Assembly: GCF_007567505.1 (NCBI RefSeq)
Contig: NZ_CP041783.1
Coordinates: 2,728,001-2,792,000, forward strand
From: Shewanella donghaensis
GTDB lineage: Bacteria > Pseudomonadota > Gammaproteobacteria > Enterobacterales > Shewanellaceae
DNA: 64,000 bases
Reading direction: 5' to 3'
Shown: positions 40,692-50,838 of the stretch, piece after piece
Layout of the letters: the number at the start of each line of letters is the position of its first letter
Position numbering within the stretch: position 1 is the first letter of the stretch
Notes under the pieces: generated by a model
The model's database searches: none
Told to the model about the DNA's origin: nothing
The model's input: the letters and a program-made list of their open reading frames with translations, nothing else
Made by a program: the position numbers and the translations under genes

Positions 40692-41611
40692 TATTTCCCC
40701 TTGGCTTTTTTTGCTCTAGGGTGAGCACCATCATACACTTTCGCTAAGTGCTGAAAATCAAGGCTGGTATAGATTTGGGTGGTGGATAAATTGGCATGGC
40801 CCAGTAGTTCTTGTACCGCTCTTAAATCTGCACTTGATTCAAGCATATGCGTTGCAAAGGAATGTCGCAATTTATGAGGATGAACTTTTGCAGATAATGC
40901 TTGTTCCTGGCCCCATTTATTCATTCGCAGTTGAATACTTCGATGAGAAAGTCGCTTGCCTTGTTGGCTAACAAATAATGCATCACCCGCTTCGCCTACT
41001 GCCATAGCAGATCTAGCTTCAAGCCAAACATTTAACGCATTGAGGGCCATTTTACCCACGGGCACAATCCGTTGTTTACTGCCTTTGCCCGTCACTTTCA
41101 CTTCATGTTGTTGAAAATCGATATCATGAATATCTAAACTCGCCAGCTCAGCCAAACGCAATCCACTGGAATAAAACAATTCCATAATGGCTTTATCTCG
41201 CTTACCTAATGAATCACTGGTATCAATATCTAACAGGTGAGTGACCGCATCTAAATCCATATTTTTAGGCAGCGGCTTGGCTTGCTTGGGTGCATTCAGA
41301 TTTTTGGCAGGGTTGGCTTTAATCACTTGCTCACGGACTAAAAACTCAAAGAATTGTTTTAAAGAAGATAAACATAAAGATAACGAGCGCGGGCTTAAAC
41401 CTTGGCGGTGAAGTTTGGCGAGAACCGCTTGTAATTGATCACGATTGACCGCTAACCACTGCTGATCATGCGCAGTAATATCCTGACTATCAAAGATGAT
41501 TTTACCTGCACGATTAATTTCGTACAGGTAATTTCGGACACTATATTTGGATAATTGTTTTTCAGAGGTAAGGTAGCGTTCAAATGAGGCTAACCAACTT
41601 AGCTGGCTCAT
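40691..41611 (-). CDS. xerC: tyrosine recombinase XerC
   Basis: With XerD it resolves chromosome dimers at dif during division. A SAM-like N-terminal core-binding domain (about 1-95) precedes the catalytic domain, with Arg in [20 protein letters not shown], the His of [10 protein letters not shown] and the Tyr of IYTSLD. Length 306 aa is normal. ATG 41611 is chosen because GGAGG lies 8 bases upstream; a GTG at 41617 is too close to that site. It sits in the conserved lysA-dapF-DUF484-xerC-yigB operon. Confidence 0.95.
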   Translation of the reverse strand: MSQLSWLASFERYLTSEKQLSKYSVRNYLYEINRAGKIIFDSQDITAHDQQWLAVNRDQLQAVLAKLHRQGLSPRSLSLCLSSLKQFFEFLVREQVIKANPAKNLNAPKQAKPLPKNMDLDAVTHLLDIDTSDSLGKRDKAIMELFYSSGLRLAELASLDIHDIDFQQHEVKVTGKGSKQRIVPVGKMALNALNVWLEARSAMAVGEAGDALFVSQQGKRLSHRSIQLRMNKWGQEQALSAKVHPHKLRHSFATHMLESSADLRAVQELLGHANLSTTQIYTSLDFQHLAKVYDGAHPRAKKAKGK

Positions 41612-41664
41612 AAACACATCCTCCAGTAAATCATGGTAAAAATATGAACGCGGGAACTTTTACA

Positions 41665-42375
41665 CTAGAATTTTGGCAACATATGATCGATTAAATCTCG
41701 AATCTGTTCAAAAAACAAATGATCCATATCCGGATGAAAATGTGCGGCATCGGCTGAAGCTACACCAAATATCACTTGGCCATTTTCTTCTGACAATTTA
41801 GTGAGTGCGACAGAGCCGACTTCACTACCAAATAAACGCTTAGATTCTGCTTGCGTCAGGCGACCAAAATAATAGCCTTGCTGAATACGTTGACGCCAAA
41901 TATTAGCCAGCTCACTATCAATATCATGCACGGTAATTAAACGTACATGGGTAAAGCCAAACTCTTGTTTAAGGCTTTCTGACACGGCCTGCCTTAATTG
42001 ACCTAAATCTTCACATTTAAGTATTTTTAATGCTAATTCACGATTAAAACGAAAGATTTTCTCGTTCTCGGTGGCAATTTTCATTAAAGAGGTAATTTCT
42101 TCTTCAAGTTGCGTTACCCGTGTGCGCAGTATTTCTTGTCTGCGCTCAACCAGTGATATTGCACCGCGTTCAGTATGAGATACCCGCATTGCCAATAATA
42201 ACTCAGGGAAACGATTAAAAAAGTCGGGGTTATCGAGTAAATACTCACGGATAAGCTGCTCATCTAAGGGAAAATTATCCATCGATAGCTCTGACATAGA
42301 TAGTTCAGAGCCCAACTCTGCAGCAGCTTTTGCGTTATCCGCTAATATTTTTTTTGTATTGATTGCGTCATTCAT
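41665..42375 (-). CDS. DUF484 family protein
   Basis: The 236-aa protein conserved between dapF and xerC in gammaproteobacteria has an N-terminal region with [20 protein letters not shown], a short coiled coil (about 85-125), and a GAF-like C-terminal domain. The start overlaps the dapF stop by four bases. Function is unknown; the GAF-like fold suggests ligand sensing. Conservation of position is strong. Confidence 0.9.
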   Translation of the reverse strand: MNDAINTKKILADNAKAAAELGSELSMSELSMDNFPLDEQLIREYLLDNPDFFNRFPELLLAMRVSHTERGAISLVERRQEILRTRVTQLEEEITSLMKIATENEKIFRFNRELALKILKCEDLGQLRQAVSESLKQEFGFTHVRLITVHDIDSELANIWRQRIQQGYYFGRLTQAESKRLFGSEVGSVALTKLSEENGQVIFGVASADAAHFHPDMDHLFFEQIRDLIDHMLPKF

Positions 42376-43199
42376 AACTGGATTTGTCCATCAAATACAT
42401 GTTCGGCAGGTCCTGTCATCGATAACGGTTTTCCTTCCCCTTCCCAATTAATAGTTAAGCTACCACCCGGTAAATCAACTTTAACTTGGTTATCTAATTT
42501 GTTTTGCAAAATACCGATAGCAACCGCTGCACAAGCACCAGTGCCACAGGCTAACGTTTCGCCAGCCCCGCGTTCGTAAACCCGAAGTTTAATATGACCA
42601 CGATTAATCACTTGCATGAAGCCGACATTAACGCCTTTAGGAAAACGTTCATGACGCGTTAGCATGGTGCCAATTTCTTCGACCTCTGCGGTATCAACAT
42701 CATCAACATCCAATACACAATGTGGATTGCCCATTGAAATTGCGCCACAAAGGAACGTTTGTTTAGGTGTTTGCAGTAAATAGGTTTTCTCGCAGCGTTT
42801 AGCACGAAAAGGAATTTTACTCGGTTCAGTAACCGGTACGCCCATATTAACCGTCACAGTGCCGTCACGTTCCAAGCGCAGAGTCATTTTTCCTGAACTA
42901 GTACTGACACGGATTTTGTATTTATTGACCAAGCCTTTATTACGCACAAAACGCGCAAAACAGCGCGCGCCATTGCCGCATTGCTCTACTTCACTACCAT
43001 CAGCATTAAATATGCGGTAATGAAAATCTAAATCTGGGTCATACGGAGGCTCAACTAATAACAGTTGGTCAAAACCGATACCGAAGTTACGGTCGGCTAA
43101 ACGGCGAATTTGATCAGGCGAAAAGAACACATTCTGTGTCACACCATCAACCACCATAAAATCATTACCCAGACCGTGCATCTTGGTGAATTGGATCAA
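42372..43199 (-). CDS. dapF: diaminopimelate epimerase
   Basis: Converts LL- to meso-diaminopimelate for lysine and peptidoglycan. The two catalytic cysteines are visible in [12 protein letters not shown] (C74) and [10 protein letters not shown] (C218), and the N-terminus [14 protein letters not shown] is typical. Length 275 aa matches the family. It follows lysA and overlaps the DUF484 gene. Confidence 0.97.
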   Translation of the reverse strand: MIQFTKMHGLGNDFMVVDGVTQNVFFSPDQIRRLADRNFGIGFDQLLLVEPPYDPDLDFHYRIFNADGSEVEQCGNGARCFARFVRNKGLVNKYKIRVSTSSGKMTLRLERDGTVTVNMGVPVTEPSKIPFRAKRCEKTYLLQTPKQTFLCGAISMGNPHCVLDVDDVDTAEVEEIGTMLTRHERFPKGVNVGFMQVINRGHIKLRVYERGAGETLACGTGACAAVAIGILQNKLDNQVKVDLPGGSLTINWEGEGKPLSMTGPAEHVFDGQIQL

Positions 43200-43244
43200 A
43201 AGACTTTTCCCTTATCGAACAAAAACAAACGTAACCAAAAGCAA

Positions 43245-44489
43245 TTAAGGCAGTATATGTTCACCTTGCCACAATTGCTCAAGCTTTTCACGCTCGCGAA
43301 TCACTTGATTTTGATCTTTGTCGACCATAACCTCTGCCACTCGTGGACGAGAGTTGTAGTTTGATGCCATAACAAAACCATAGGCACCGCTTGAACGCAC
43401 CGCCAATAAGTCACCAGCTTTAGCATTAAGCTGACGATTTTTACCTAAAAAGTCACCGGTTTCACACACTGGGCCAACTACGTCGTACTCAAAGGTTGGT
43501 GCAGTATTTTTGTTAACTTGGATAATATTTTGCCAAGCTGAATACAAAGCGGGACGAATAAGGTCATTCATTGCGCCATCAACAATTGCAAAACGCTTAT
43601 CGCTGTTTTCTTTTAGTGATAAAACTTCAGTGACAAAAATACCTGCATTTGCAGCAATCGCGCGTCCAGGTTCAAAAATAAGTTTTAATGCTCTATCGCC
43701 CAAACGCTCTAATAGCGCTGCAGCATAGACATCTGGATGTGGCGGTGTTTCGTCATCATATGTGACGCCTAACCCTCCTCCAACATCAAAATGCTTAATC
43801 TCGATACCTTGAGTCGCTAGGCGGTCAATTAACGCTAGCATTCTGTCCATGGCATCTAAAAAAGGACGCATTTCAGTTAACTGTGAACCAATATGGCAAT
43901 CGACACCTTTTACTTCTAAATGCGGTAAGGCATGTGCGCGAGCAAAAACATCTTCAGCTTCATCCATCGCGATACCAAATTTATTTTCTTTAAGGCCGGT
44001 AGAAATATAAGGATGCGTGCCAGCATCGACATCAGGATTAACACGTAATGACACAGGCGCCACTTTACCGAGTCGGCCAGCGACTTCATTAAGTTGCTCC
44101 AGCTCAGCACTTGATTCAACATTAAAACAGTAAATGCCAATGTTCAGTGCTTGTTCCATTTCAGCTGTTGTTTTACCTACACCAGAAAAAACCACTTTTT
44201 TAGGGTCACCGCCTGCAGTAATAACACGTGCGAGTTCGCCACCTGAAACGATATCAAAACCACTGCCTAAACGTGCTAATACGTTAAGCACGGCAAGATT
44301 TGAGTTTGCTTTAACGGCATAACAAATTAAATGCGGGTGCGTTGCTACGGCATTATCAAATGCATTCCAATGACGCTCGAGCGTCGCGCGTGAGTAAATA
44401 TAAAGCGGCGTACCATGTTCACGAGCAAGTTGTTCTACAGAGCAACCTTCAGCAAATAACGAATCTTGTTGATAAATAAAATGGTCCAA
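43245..44489 (-). CDS. lysA: diaminopimelate decarboxylase
   Basis: PLP enzyme for the last step of lysine synthesis. The PLP lysine lies in CYAVKANSNLAVL, followed by GVDCHIGSQ and the partner active-site motif PVCETGDFLG. Length is 414 aa. It lies between lptM and dapF, the usual Shewanella and Pseudomonas order. Confidence 0.97.
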   Translation of the reverse strand: MDHFIYQQDSLFAEGCSVEQLAREHGTPLYIYSRATLERHWNAFDNAVATHPHLICYAVKANSNLAVLNVLARLGSGFDIVSGGELARVITAGGDPKKVVFSGVGKTTAEMEQALNIGIYCFNVESSAELEQLNEVAGRLGKVAPVSLRVNPDVDAGTHPYISTGLKENKFGIAMDEAEDVFARAHALPHLEVKGVDCHIGSQLTEMRPFLDAMDRMLALIDRLATQGIEIKHFDVGGGLGVTYDDETPPHPDVYAAALLERLGDRALKLIFEPGRAIAANAGIFVTEVLSLKENSDKRFAIVDGAMNDLIRPALYSAWQNIIQVNKNTAPTFEYDVVGPVCETGDFLGKNRQLNAKAGDLLAVRSSGAYGFVMASNYNSRPRVAEVMVDKDQNQVIREREKLEQLWQGEHILP

Positions 44490-44541
44490 AATCTAATTCC
44501 TTGTTAATTCTTCGGTAATACTTATTCAATAAAGGCGGCTA

Positions 44542-44742
44542 TTAACCTAGCTCTTGAGGCAATTGTTGAGAACTTGGCTGAGGATTTTCTTGGTTTTCCT
44601 CAACAGCTGACTCTTGCGGTTTTCGCTCTTCCTGATTGGTTTCTGTGTCAGGTGTTTTATATAAAGCGCCTTTTTGTCCACAGCCAATAATGAATAGGCT
44701 AGCAAGCATTACCAATAAAAACAGTCTCATTTTTCTCAACAT
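44542..44742 (-). CDS. lptM: small lipoprotein LptM (LppL/YifL)
   Basis: The 66-aa precursor has a lipobox FIIGC and the family's CGQKGALY start of the mature protein, then a Glu/Gln/Pro-rich tail. LptM assists maturation of the LptD/LptE lipopolysaccharide translocon at the outer membrane. Start may be ATG 44742 or ATG 44730; the latter gives the more usual signal length. It is the first gene of the lysA operon and divergent from cyaY. Confidence 0.88.
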   Translation of the reverse strand: MLRKMRLFLLVMLASLFIIGCGQKGALYKTPDTETNQEERKPQESAVEENQENPQPSSQQLPQELG

Positions 44743-44810
44743 CTATGCATCTGGGGAGTTATAGCCTTATAATCGCATTCATAACCTAGAAAGCACAAGG
44801 ATTGAAATGC

Positions 44811-45140
44811 ATGGCTATGACAGATACAGAATTTCATCAATTAGCAGATGAGATGCTTGGTAAGATAGAAAATGCCATTGAAGTGGCTATTGATGAGCAA
44901 GATGCTGACGTTGACATCAACGCAAGTGGTAATGTTTTACAGCTTGAGTTTGAAGATGGTTCGCAAATTGTGATCAACAAACAAGAGCCTTTACATGAGT
45001 TATGGATTGCGACTCGCTTTGGCGGTTATCACTTTGCGATAGTTGACGGTGAGTGGTTTGACGAACGTAATGACAATATTTTCATGCCTTTTGTGATTGA
45101 GGCTATTAAAAAACAAAGTGGTATTTCACTCGCTATTTAA
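44811..45140 (+). CDS. cyaY: frataxin homologue CyaY
   Basis: Iron-binding regulator of iron-sulfur cluster assembly with IscS. The 109-aa alpha-beta protein has an acidic first helix and strand ([20 protein letters not shown]), then [21 protein letters not shown], the conserved frataxin sheet. AAGG lies 10 bases before ATG 44811; ATG 44817 is the alternative. It is divergent from lptM and convergent with cyaA. Confidence 0.93.
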   Translation: MAMTDTEFHQLADEMLGKIENAIEVAIDEQDADVDINASGNVLQLEFEDGSQIVINKQEPLHELWIATRFGGYHFAIVDGEWFDERNDNIFMPFVIEAIKKQSGISLAI

Positions 45141-45169
45141 TCGCGGTACGTGAATGGATTTTGTATTAA

Positions 45170-45206
45170 AATGGAATTGAGTTTAGAAATCTGAACTCAA
45201 TTCATT
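45170..45206. terminator. bidirectional terminator between cyaY and cyaA
   Basis: AATTGAGTT (45175-45183) and AACTCAATT (45194-45202) are perfect inverted arms with partly paired flanks. The structure overlaps the last codons of cyaA. T runs on either side are modest. Confidence 0.6.
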
Positions 45207-47690
45207 TATTACCATTCCAAATGGCACCACATTCAACTCTCCGTCAATTCTCTCTAATTTAAAAAACTGCGGCATATTAAAATATTGCGGTGATGAACCT
45301 CGCTCGAATGCAAAGCTGTGACTTTCTTTTTCGACTAATTCTTGCATGGTTAAATCTTCATATTGTTGATGTTTTAGCTCGTTGGCTTCATCAATAATAA
45401 ACACATCTAATGCATCAGAGCGTTGACGCAGAAAGTATTGTGTCGCACCTTTAGAAATATACAATTTAATCACACTGGGAATACTGCGGTAAGGATCAGC
45501 CTTAATAATTGCTGCAGGCGCATTAAGTTGTGGCTTTTTAAAACGCTCAATTTTAATGGGATTCACTTTAACGTCGTTATCACCTAAGACTTTATACACT
45601 AAACCCATAGGGCTAAAGTACAAACCATAACGCTGCTTACCCACTCTAATCGGGTGCATCAATCCTGATGATGTTTTGGCATCAAAACAAAATTTGACAC
45701 ATTGAGTAAAAATGCCCTGAACAGCATCATTGAGCTGTTTATTTAAACGCTCCGCACAGGCAATAACATCTATTTCTACCTGCTCAGGTTTACCTTTTAA
45801 ACCAATAGCAACAAATGACAAGGCTTCTAGCAGCCCTTTGTCACCGTTGAACCGATGGCACTGCCACTCACCCCAGCTATTGAGGCAAACAATATCGATA
45901 GTAGACAGCATATTTTGCTGCTTTTTGCCCAATGAGAATACATCGCCATTCATGTAATCAATCATGATTTCTTGACCATGCCAATTTAACGTTGGATCAT
46001 GATCAACATTGACCACCGCAATCACTTTTTTGTAGTAAAAAGGTTGGCATAATTCAGCTTGAGACACTTTGCTGGTCGCTGTCATTAGCGGACACAACTT
46101 AAGTGCTAAGTTAGTCAGCAGAGCTCTTCGGTGCTTTTTACAACCATATTCTTGCCATTGGGTATCTGGGGCCGAAATATCATTCATGGTTGCCCAGGCA
46201 ACTAAAGCAGTGGGGGTATCCGCTTTAATTATCGCTGACTCACCTATGAGCTGACCAGATTTCAGCGGTTGCCGATATAAATAATATCGCGAGTCTTTGA
46301 TACTGCGAATGATGGTCATATTTTTTTCAGCAATGGAGCGGCTCCAAAGCTTATTCAATGGTAATAATTGATGCTCATCTTCACTAAAATAGGTATGTAG
46401 TTTACGGGCAAGAATTCCCAATTCCTCCACCCTAAAACGGTCACTTAACGCTTGCTTTGAAGCAAAATCGAGTAAAGTGCGATAACTAATTAACAGCAAT
46501 TCATTTAGTTGTTTGTTAAACCATTTTAGCTGCCCTGAGTGCCAGTGTTGGCTGTTATCTAATGTTTCTAATAAACTGTCAGGCCAACCCCATTGATTAA
46601 CCAGCTGCTGCATTTTATCTCTACGCCAATCTTTACCAACGCATCGATTGGTTAAGTTAACACCGCATTTGAGATAGAAGCACCGTCTCACAATTTCGAG
46701 CCTGCGAGTATCTTGTTTTTTCAGTAAATAACCTTCGATACGTTGATACAAAATCAAGTAAGCATCATTAGATTCACTAAAATCACCTTGTAAACACTGT
46801 TGCCATATTTGCTGAGTGATAAAATGTGATTGTGGGTATTCTGCCGCATATGTTTCAAGCAGAAGCACTTTCAATAATGCTTTATGTGGCTTATTTAAGC
46901 CTTTGTATAATTGCCATAAAGAAGCACCAAAATATTCGGTAGCTGGCATGGATTGCACATCGCCGAGAAACAACACATTTTTGTCAGTATTAGAATCTGG
47001 CCACCATCCAATGGGCTTTCCTGAAAGACGAATATGGGAACGATAGAATTCTTCTAGTAATAACCAATGCTGCGTACTGCCACTGTGTTCTTCGCCTAAA
47101 GAGCTATAACAATTATCAAAAGCGCTGCACTCTCTAAATTGCAGCGGATGGACCAAATAAAAATTCACTTCAAAATCAAATAAGCTAAACCACTGCGTTA
47201 AGGCATCCGTTTTGCCACTAATCAGCTTTAAATCCGCATTACTTAAATTGGCTTTATAAACGAGCCAAACATCAACATCACTTTTAGGGTTTTGCCCGAA
47301 ACTAGCAGTACTGCCCATGGAATAAACGCCTTCAAAAGCTGAAGGTTGCGAAGAAGAACTGTCGAAACTCGGTAGTTTTAGCTGCTTGCGCGCCAGCTCA
47401 ATTGCTGATGTTTTCTGAAAATCTGCAATACCAAAAGGGGTTAGCGGAGATTGACCTCCAGGAAGTTGAACATGATGATGCTGAATCAAATAGGGAATAA
47501 TATCGAAAAGTTGTTGTTGAACTGGCGACAATAGAGATTTGACTCGTTCATACCGAACAAGGTTTAGTTGATTAGCTATTTCGGCTGAGCGGCAAACTTT
47601 ATTAATAAAGGCATCCATCCTTGTATTATTACCTCCCCCCCTAATTTCACTTTCAGGCTCATATAAAAGCAACGATAAATTAGAGTTCAA
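45183..47690 (-). CDS. cyaA: class I adenylate cyclase
   Basis: Makes cAMP, the ligand of CRP. Length 835 aa is close to the enterobacterial enzyme. The nucleotidyltransferase-like site is in GSTASFGQNPKSDVDVW with D138 and D140. The C-terminal half is the regulatory region that responds to the phosphotransferase system in enterics. The gene is divergent from hemC, as in most gammaproteobacteria. Confidence 0.95.
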   Translation of the reverse strand: MNSNLSLLLYEPESEIRGGGNNTRMDAFINKVCRSAEIANQLNLVRYERVKSLLSPVQQQLFDIIPYLIQHHHVQLPGGQSPLTPFGIADFQKTSAIELARKQLKLPSFDSSSSQPSAFEGVYSMGSTASFGQNPKSDVDVWLVYKANLSNADLKLISGKTDALTQWFSLFDFEVNFYLVHPLQFRECSAFDNCYSSLGEEHSGSTQHWLLLEEFYRSHIRLSGKPIGWWPDSNTDKNVLFLGDVQSMPATEYFGASLWQLYKGLNKPHKALLKVLLLETYAAEYPQSHFITQQIWQQCLQGDFSESNDAYLILYQRIEGYLLKKQDTRRLEIVRRCFYLKCGVNLTNRCVGKDWRRDKMQQLVNQWGWPDSLLETLDNSQHWHSGQLKWFNKQLNELLLISYRTLLDFASKQALSDRFRVEELGILARKLHTYFSEDEHQLLPLNKLWSRSIAEKNMTIIRSIKDSRYYLYRQPLKSGQLIGESAIIKADTPTALVAWATMNDISAPDTQWQEYGCKKHRRALLTNLALKLCPLMTATSKVSQAELCQPFYYKKVIAVVNVDHDPTLNWHGQEIMIDYMNGDVFSLGKKQQNMLSTIDIVCLNSWGEWQCHRFNGDKGLLEALSFVAIGLKGKPEQVEIDVIACAERLNKQLNDAVQGIFTQCVKFCFDAKTSSGLMHPIRVGKQRYGLYFSPMGLVYKVLGDNDVKVNPIKIERFKKPQLNAPAAIIKADPYRSIPSVIKLYISKGATQYFLRQRSDALDVFIIDEANELKHQQYEDLTMQELVEKESHSFAFERGSSPQYFNMPQFFKLERIDGELNVVPFGMVINELSSDF

Positions 47691-47705
47691 TTAATTAGCA
47701 AAAAC

Positions 47706-47721
47706 GTGATCATGTTATCAC
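47706..47721. promoter_or_regulatory. CRP-like palindrome, cyaA / hemC
   Basis: GTGA-N8-TCAC lies 15 bases before the cyaA start. CRP sites normally have six bases between these arms, so this would be a weak or variant site. cyaA is repressed by CRP in E. coli, which makes the position suggestive. Confidence 0.35.
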
Positions 47722-47865
47722 TTTTATTAATATACACAACAAAATGAGACTTGTGTCACAAAAATATTATGTACTTAGTTCAAACAATCACTATCGATTT
47801 GTTACATCTGCTTTCTGGCAATGTTAGCATTATTGCAATTAAGTCTATTGATGGAACTCTTTGGC

Positions 47866-48795
47866 ATGTCTCAAAATGTTATTCGTATCGCTACACGTAA
47901 AAGTCCACTTGCAATGTGGCAAGCTGAATTCGTAAAAGCTGAGCTTGAACGTATTCATTCTGATTTAACGGTTGAGCTGTTACCAATGAGCACTAAAGGA
48001 GACGTGATTTTAGATACGCCTCTAGCTAAAGTGGGTGGTAAAGGTCTTTTTGTTAAAGAACTTGAAGTAGCCATGATGGAAGATCGTGCTGACATCGCCG
48101 TTCATTCAATGAAAGACGTACCAGTAGATTTCCCTGAAGGTCTGGGTTTACAGGTTATTTGTGAACGTGAAGATCCTCGTGATGCTTTCGTTTCAAATAC
48201 GTATAAAACCATTGAAGAATTACCACAAGGTGCTGTTGTTGGTACTTCAAGTTTACGTCGTCAGTGTCAAATCCGTGCAGCCCGTCCAGATCTATTGATC
48301 AAAGACTTACGTGGTAACGTGGGTACACGTTTAGCTAAGTTAGATAGCGGCGATTACGATGCCATTATCCTTGCAGCAGCGGGTCTTATCCGTTTAAAAC
48401 TTGATGAGCGCATTGCTAGTTTCATTTCAGCTGAAGATTCACTACCAGCAAATGGCCAAGGAGCTGTCGGCATTGAATGTCGTACTAACGATGAACGTGT
48501 TAAAGCTTTACTGGCCCCACTAGAGCATTTAGAAACCCGTTACCGTGTACTTGCAGAAAGAGCAATGAACACTCGTTTAGAAGGCGGTTGTCAGGTGCCA
48601 ATTGGTGCATATGCTGAAATTGATGGCGATACATTGAACCTTCGCGGTTTAGTGGGTAACCCAGATGGCAGCCAAATCATTGAAGGTGAAGTCACCGGTT
48701 TAAAAACCAATGCAGTTGCTTTAGGTGAAGAGTTGGCTAATGACTTACTTAGCCGCGGTGCTAAAGTGATCTTAGACGCTGTTTACAACAAGTAA
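47866..48795 (+). CDS. hemC: hydroxymethylbilane synthase (porphobilinogen deaminase)
   Basis: Joins four porphobilinogens into hydroxymethylbilane. The dipyrromethane cofactor cysteine is C242 ([10 protein letters not shown]) when counted from ATG 47866, the same number as in E. coli, and this fixes the start over the longer frames from 47821 and 47851. Other motifs are [14 protein letters not shown] and [13 protein letters not shown]. Length is 309 aa. First gene of hemCDXY. Confidence 0.97.
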   Translation: MSQNVIRIATRKSPLAMWQAEFVKAELERIHSDLTVELLPMSTKGDVILDTPLAKVGGKGLFVKELEVAMMEDRADIAVHSMKDVPVDFPEGLGLQVICEREDPRDAFVSNTYKTIEELPQGAVVGTSSLRRQCQIRAARPDLLIKDLRGNVGTRLAKLDSGDYDAIILAAAGLIRLKLDERIASFISAEDSLPANGQGAVGIECRTNDERVKALLAPLEHLETRYRVLAERAMNTRLEGGCQVPIGAYAEIDGDTLNLRGLVGNPDGSQIIEGEVTGLKTNAVALGEELANDLLSRGAKVILDAVYNK

Positions 48796-48801
48796 ATATC
48801 G

Positions 48802-49518
48802 ATGAAAGTCTTACTGTCGCGTCCTGAGGGACGCAATCAAGCTATGGCAGATAAGCTTCAAATGAAAGGAGTAGACTATATGGTCACTCCTTTACTTTCT
48901 GTGATTGCTACTCACAATAATATTAATCCTCACATTCTCTCCCAAGCCGATAGCATTATTTTCATTAGCACTAATGCGATAAAATTTGCAGCTACAGCAC
49001 TCAATAATCAATTTCCAAATTGTCGATATTACGCTGTTGGTCAAGCCACTGCAGATGCCTTAGCACAATATGGTATTACTGCTGAAGTCGCCCCAGAAGA
49101 GAGTCAAGATAGTGAAGGTTTACTGTCGCTTACATCCTTAAAGGACATTGAAAAACAGCATATTGTAATTATAAGGGGTATTGGTGGCCGTGAAAAAATA
49201 GCACAACAATTGACCCTTAGATTAGCCAATGTTTCTTATTGGGAAGTCTACCAACGCACCAGCCCAAAGCTAGACCCCAAGACAGTTTGCGGTCAATGGC
49301 AGCAATTCGGAATCGATACAATTATCGTTACCAGTGGCGAAGTCTTAGAGAATCTAATTAAACTTGTTCCAAAAGAGTTATTTGCATGGTTGCTATCATG
49401 TCATATCATAGTACCTAGCAATCGAGTGGAGCAAAGAGCCAAAATAGCCGGATTTAATAACGTCACCAATGCAAATGGGGCGAATACTCAAGCTATTTTA
49501 CAAGCGTTACCTTTTTAA
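48802..49518 (+). CDS. hemD: uroporphyrinogen-III synthase
   Basis: Closes and inverts ring D of hydroxymethylbilane. The family is poorly conserved; the bilobed fold is recognisable from LLSRPEGRNQAMADKL, IIFISTNAIKFAATAL and IIVTSGEVLENL. Length 238 aa is usual. It starts 6 bases after hemC. Confidence 0.93.
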   Translation: MKVLLSRPEGRNQAMADKLQMKGVDYMVTPLLSVIATHNNINPHILSQADSIIFISTNAIKFAATALNNQFPNCRYYAVGQATADALAQYGITAEVAPEESQDSEGLLSLTSLKDIEKQHIVIIRGIGGREKIAQQLTLRLANVSYWEVYQRTSPKLDPKTVCGQWQQFGIDTIIVTSGEVLENLIKLVPKELFAWLLSCHIIVPSNRVEQRAKIAGFNNVTNANGANTQAILQALPF

Positions 49519-49653
49519 TCATTACCGTATAATTTTGTATTTGCGATAATGTTTAATCCTGCCAGACTTGTACCTTTGCCATATCGTGTTTTAGCTCGCA
49601 TTAATTTTTAGGCGCACTAGTTTATTGTCACACTAGGCACTCAAGGACAGATA

Positions 49654-50838
49654 ATGGAACACAACAAACAAGATCCTAATCAAGAAGTTCACTCTGACAA
49701 TGACGTCATTGAATCGAAAACAATGAGTAAACCTAAATCAGAAGCACCCTCTTCTCAGTCTGATAAGAAACAGTCAGATTCAAAGGCCTCAGACACTCAC
49801 CCAAAAAATAAAAGTTCTTGGTGGGTTCGACTGGGTATTTTACTTTGCCTTATCATCGCAATTGCTGGTATTGGCATTAGTTACCTACTGTATATGGAAT
49901 TAGAAAGCCAAAAAGTAGCGCTACAAACCCAAAATCAGCAAACCAATGCCATTAGTGATGAAGTCACCAAAAGATTAGTTGCTCCAACGAGACGAATAGC
50001 CGAATTGGAAGTTCAGCAAAAAAATGACTCATTGGCATATCAAAAACAAAATCAACTGGCTAAATCCCATAAACAATTACAAGAGCGTGTGGCGACATTA
50101 GCCCAGCGTAGCCCTAATAATTGGATGGCTTCTGAAGCCGAATACCTGGTACGCATGGCTGGCAGAAAATTGTGGCTTGAAAATGACCCCAAAACCGCTG
50201 CCAGTTTACTGGCATCTGCAGATGACCGTATTGAAGCAATGAAAGATCCTTCATTGTTACCCATTCGACGTGCCCTAGCGAATGATTTAGCCCGAACAAA
50301 TTCAATCAAGACGACCGATGTTGCAGGGACCATTTACGCTATTGACGGCCTATTACATCAATTAGATAATTTATCTCTTAATCGTGCAAAAGCACAGTCT
50401 GCAGCAGACTTATCAGAGCAAAATGTTATTTCTGATTCTTTAGATGATTGGCAAAGTAATCTCGCTAAAACCTGGCACTCTGTCACTGATGGTTTCATTA
50501 CCATTCGTAAACGAACCACAGATCTTGAACCACTACTTGCCCCAGATCAGCAATGGTATTTGGTCGAAAATATCCGTAATAAATTGCTACAGGCACAGTT
50601 AGCATTATACCAACATGATGAAGTTAACTATCGCCAATCTATTGGTTTTGCTCGCACATGGGTGCAGCAATATTTCGATCTAGATAACGAGAAAACCCAA
50701 GAAGCCATAGCCGCATTAGATGCATTAATGACGTTATCGATTGAGCAAGTGACCTATCAAAAATTTGATTCAACACGCTTATTGCAACAACTCATTACTT
50801 ATGGCGAGTTGGTTCCTGCAGAGGAACCACAGTTATGA
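49654..50838 (+). CDS. hemX: HemX, membrane protein of the hem operon
   Basis: A 394-aa protein with a Ser/Lys/Asp-rich cytosolic head (1-55), one transmembrane helix (WWVRLGILLCLIIAIAGIGI at about 56) and a long periplasmic coiled-coil and helical region. It was once annotated as a methyltransferase, but it lacks a SAM-binding fold and its role is unclear. Its stop overlaps the hemY start by four bases. Confidence 0.9.
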   Translation: MEHNKQDPNQEVHSDNDVIESKTMSKPKSEAPSSQSDKKQSDSKASDTHPKNKSSWWVRLGILLCLIIAIAGIGISYLLYMELESQKVALQTQNQQTNAISDEVTKRLVAPTRRIAELEVQQKNDSLAYQKQNQLAKSHKQLQERVATLAQRSPNNWMASEAEYLVRMAGRKLWLENDPKTAASLLASADDRIEAMKDPSLLPIRRALANDLARTNSIKTTDVAGTIYAIDGLLHQLDNLSLNRAKAQSAADLSEQNVISDSLDDWQSNLAKTWHSVTDGFITIRKRTTDLEPLLAPDQQWYLVENIRNKLLQAQLALYQHDEVNYRQSIGFARTWVQQYFDLDNEKTQEAIAALDALMTLSIEQVTYQKFDSTRLLQQLITYGELVPAEEPQL

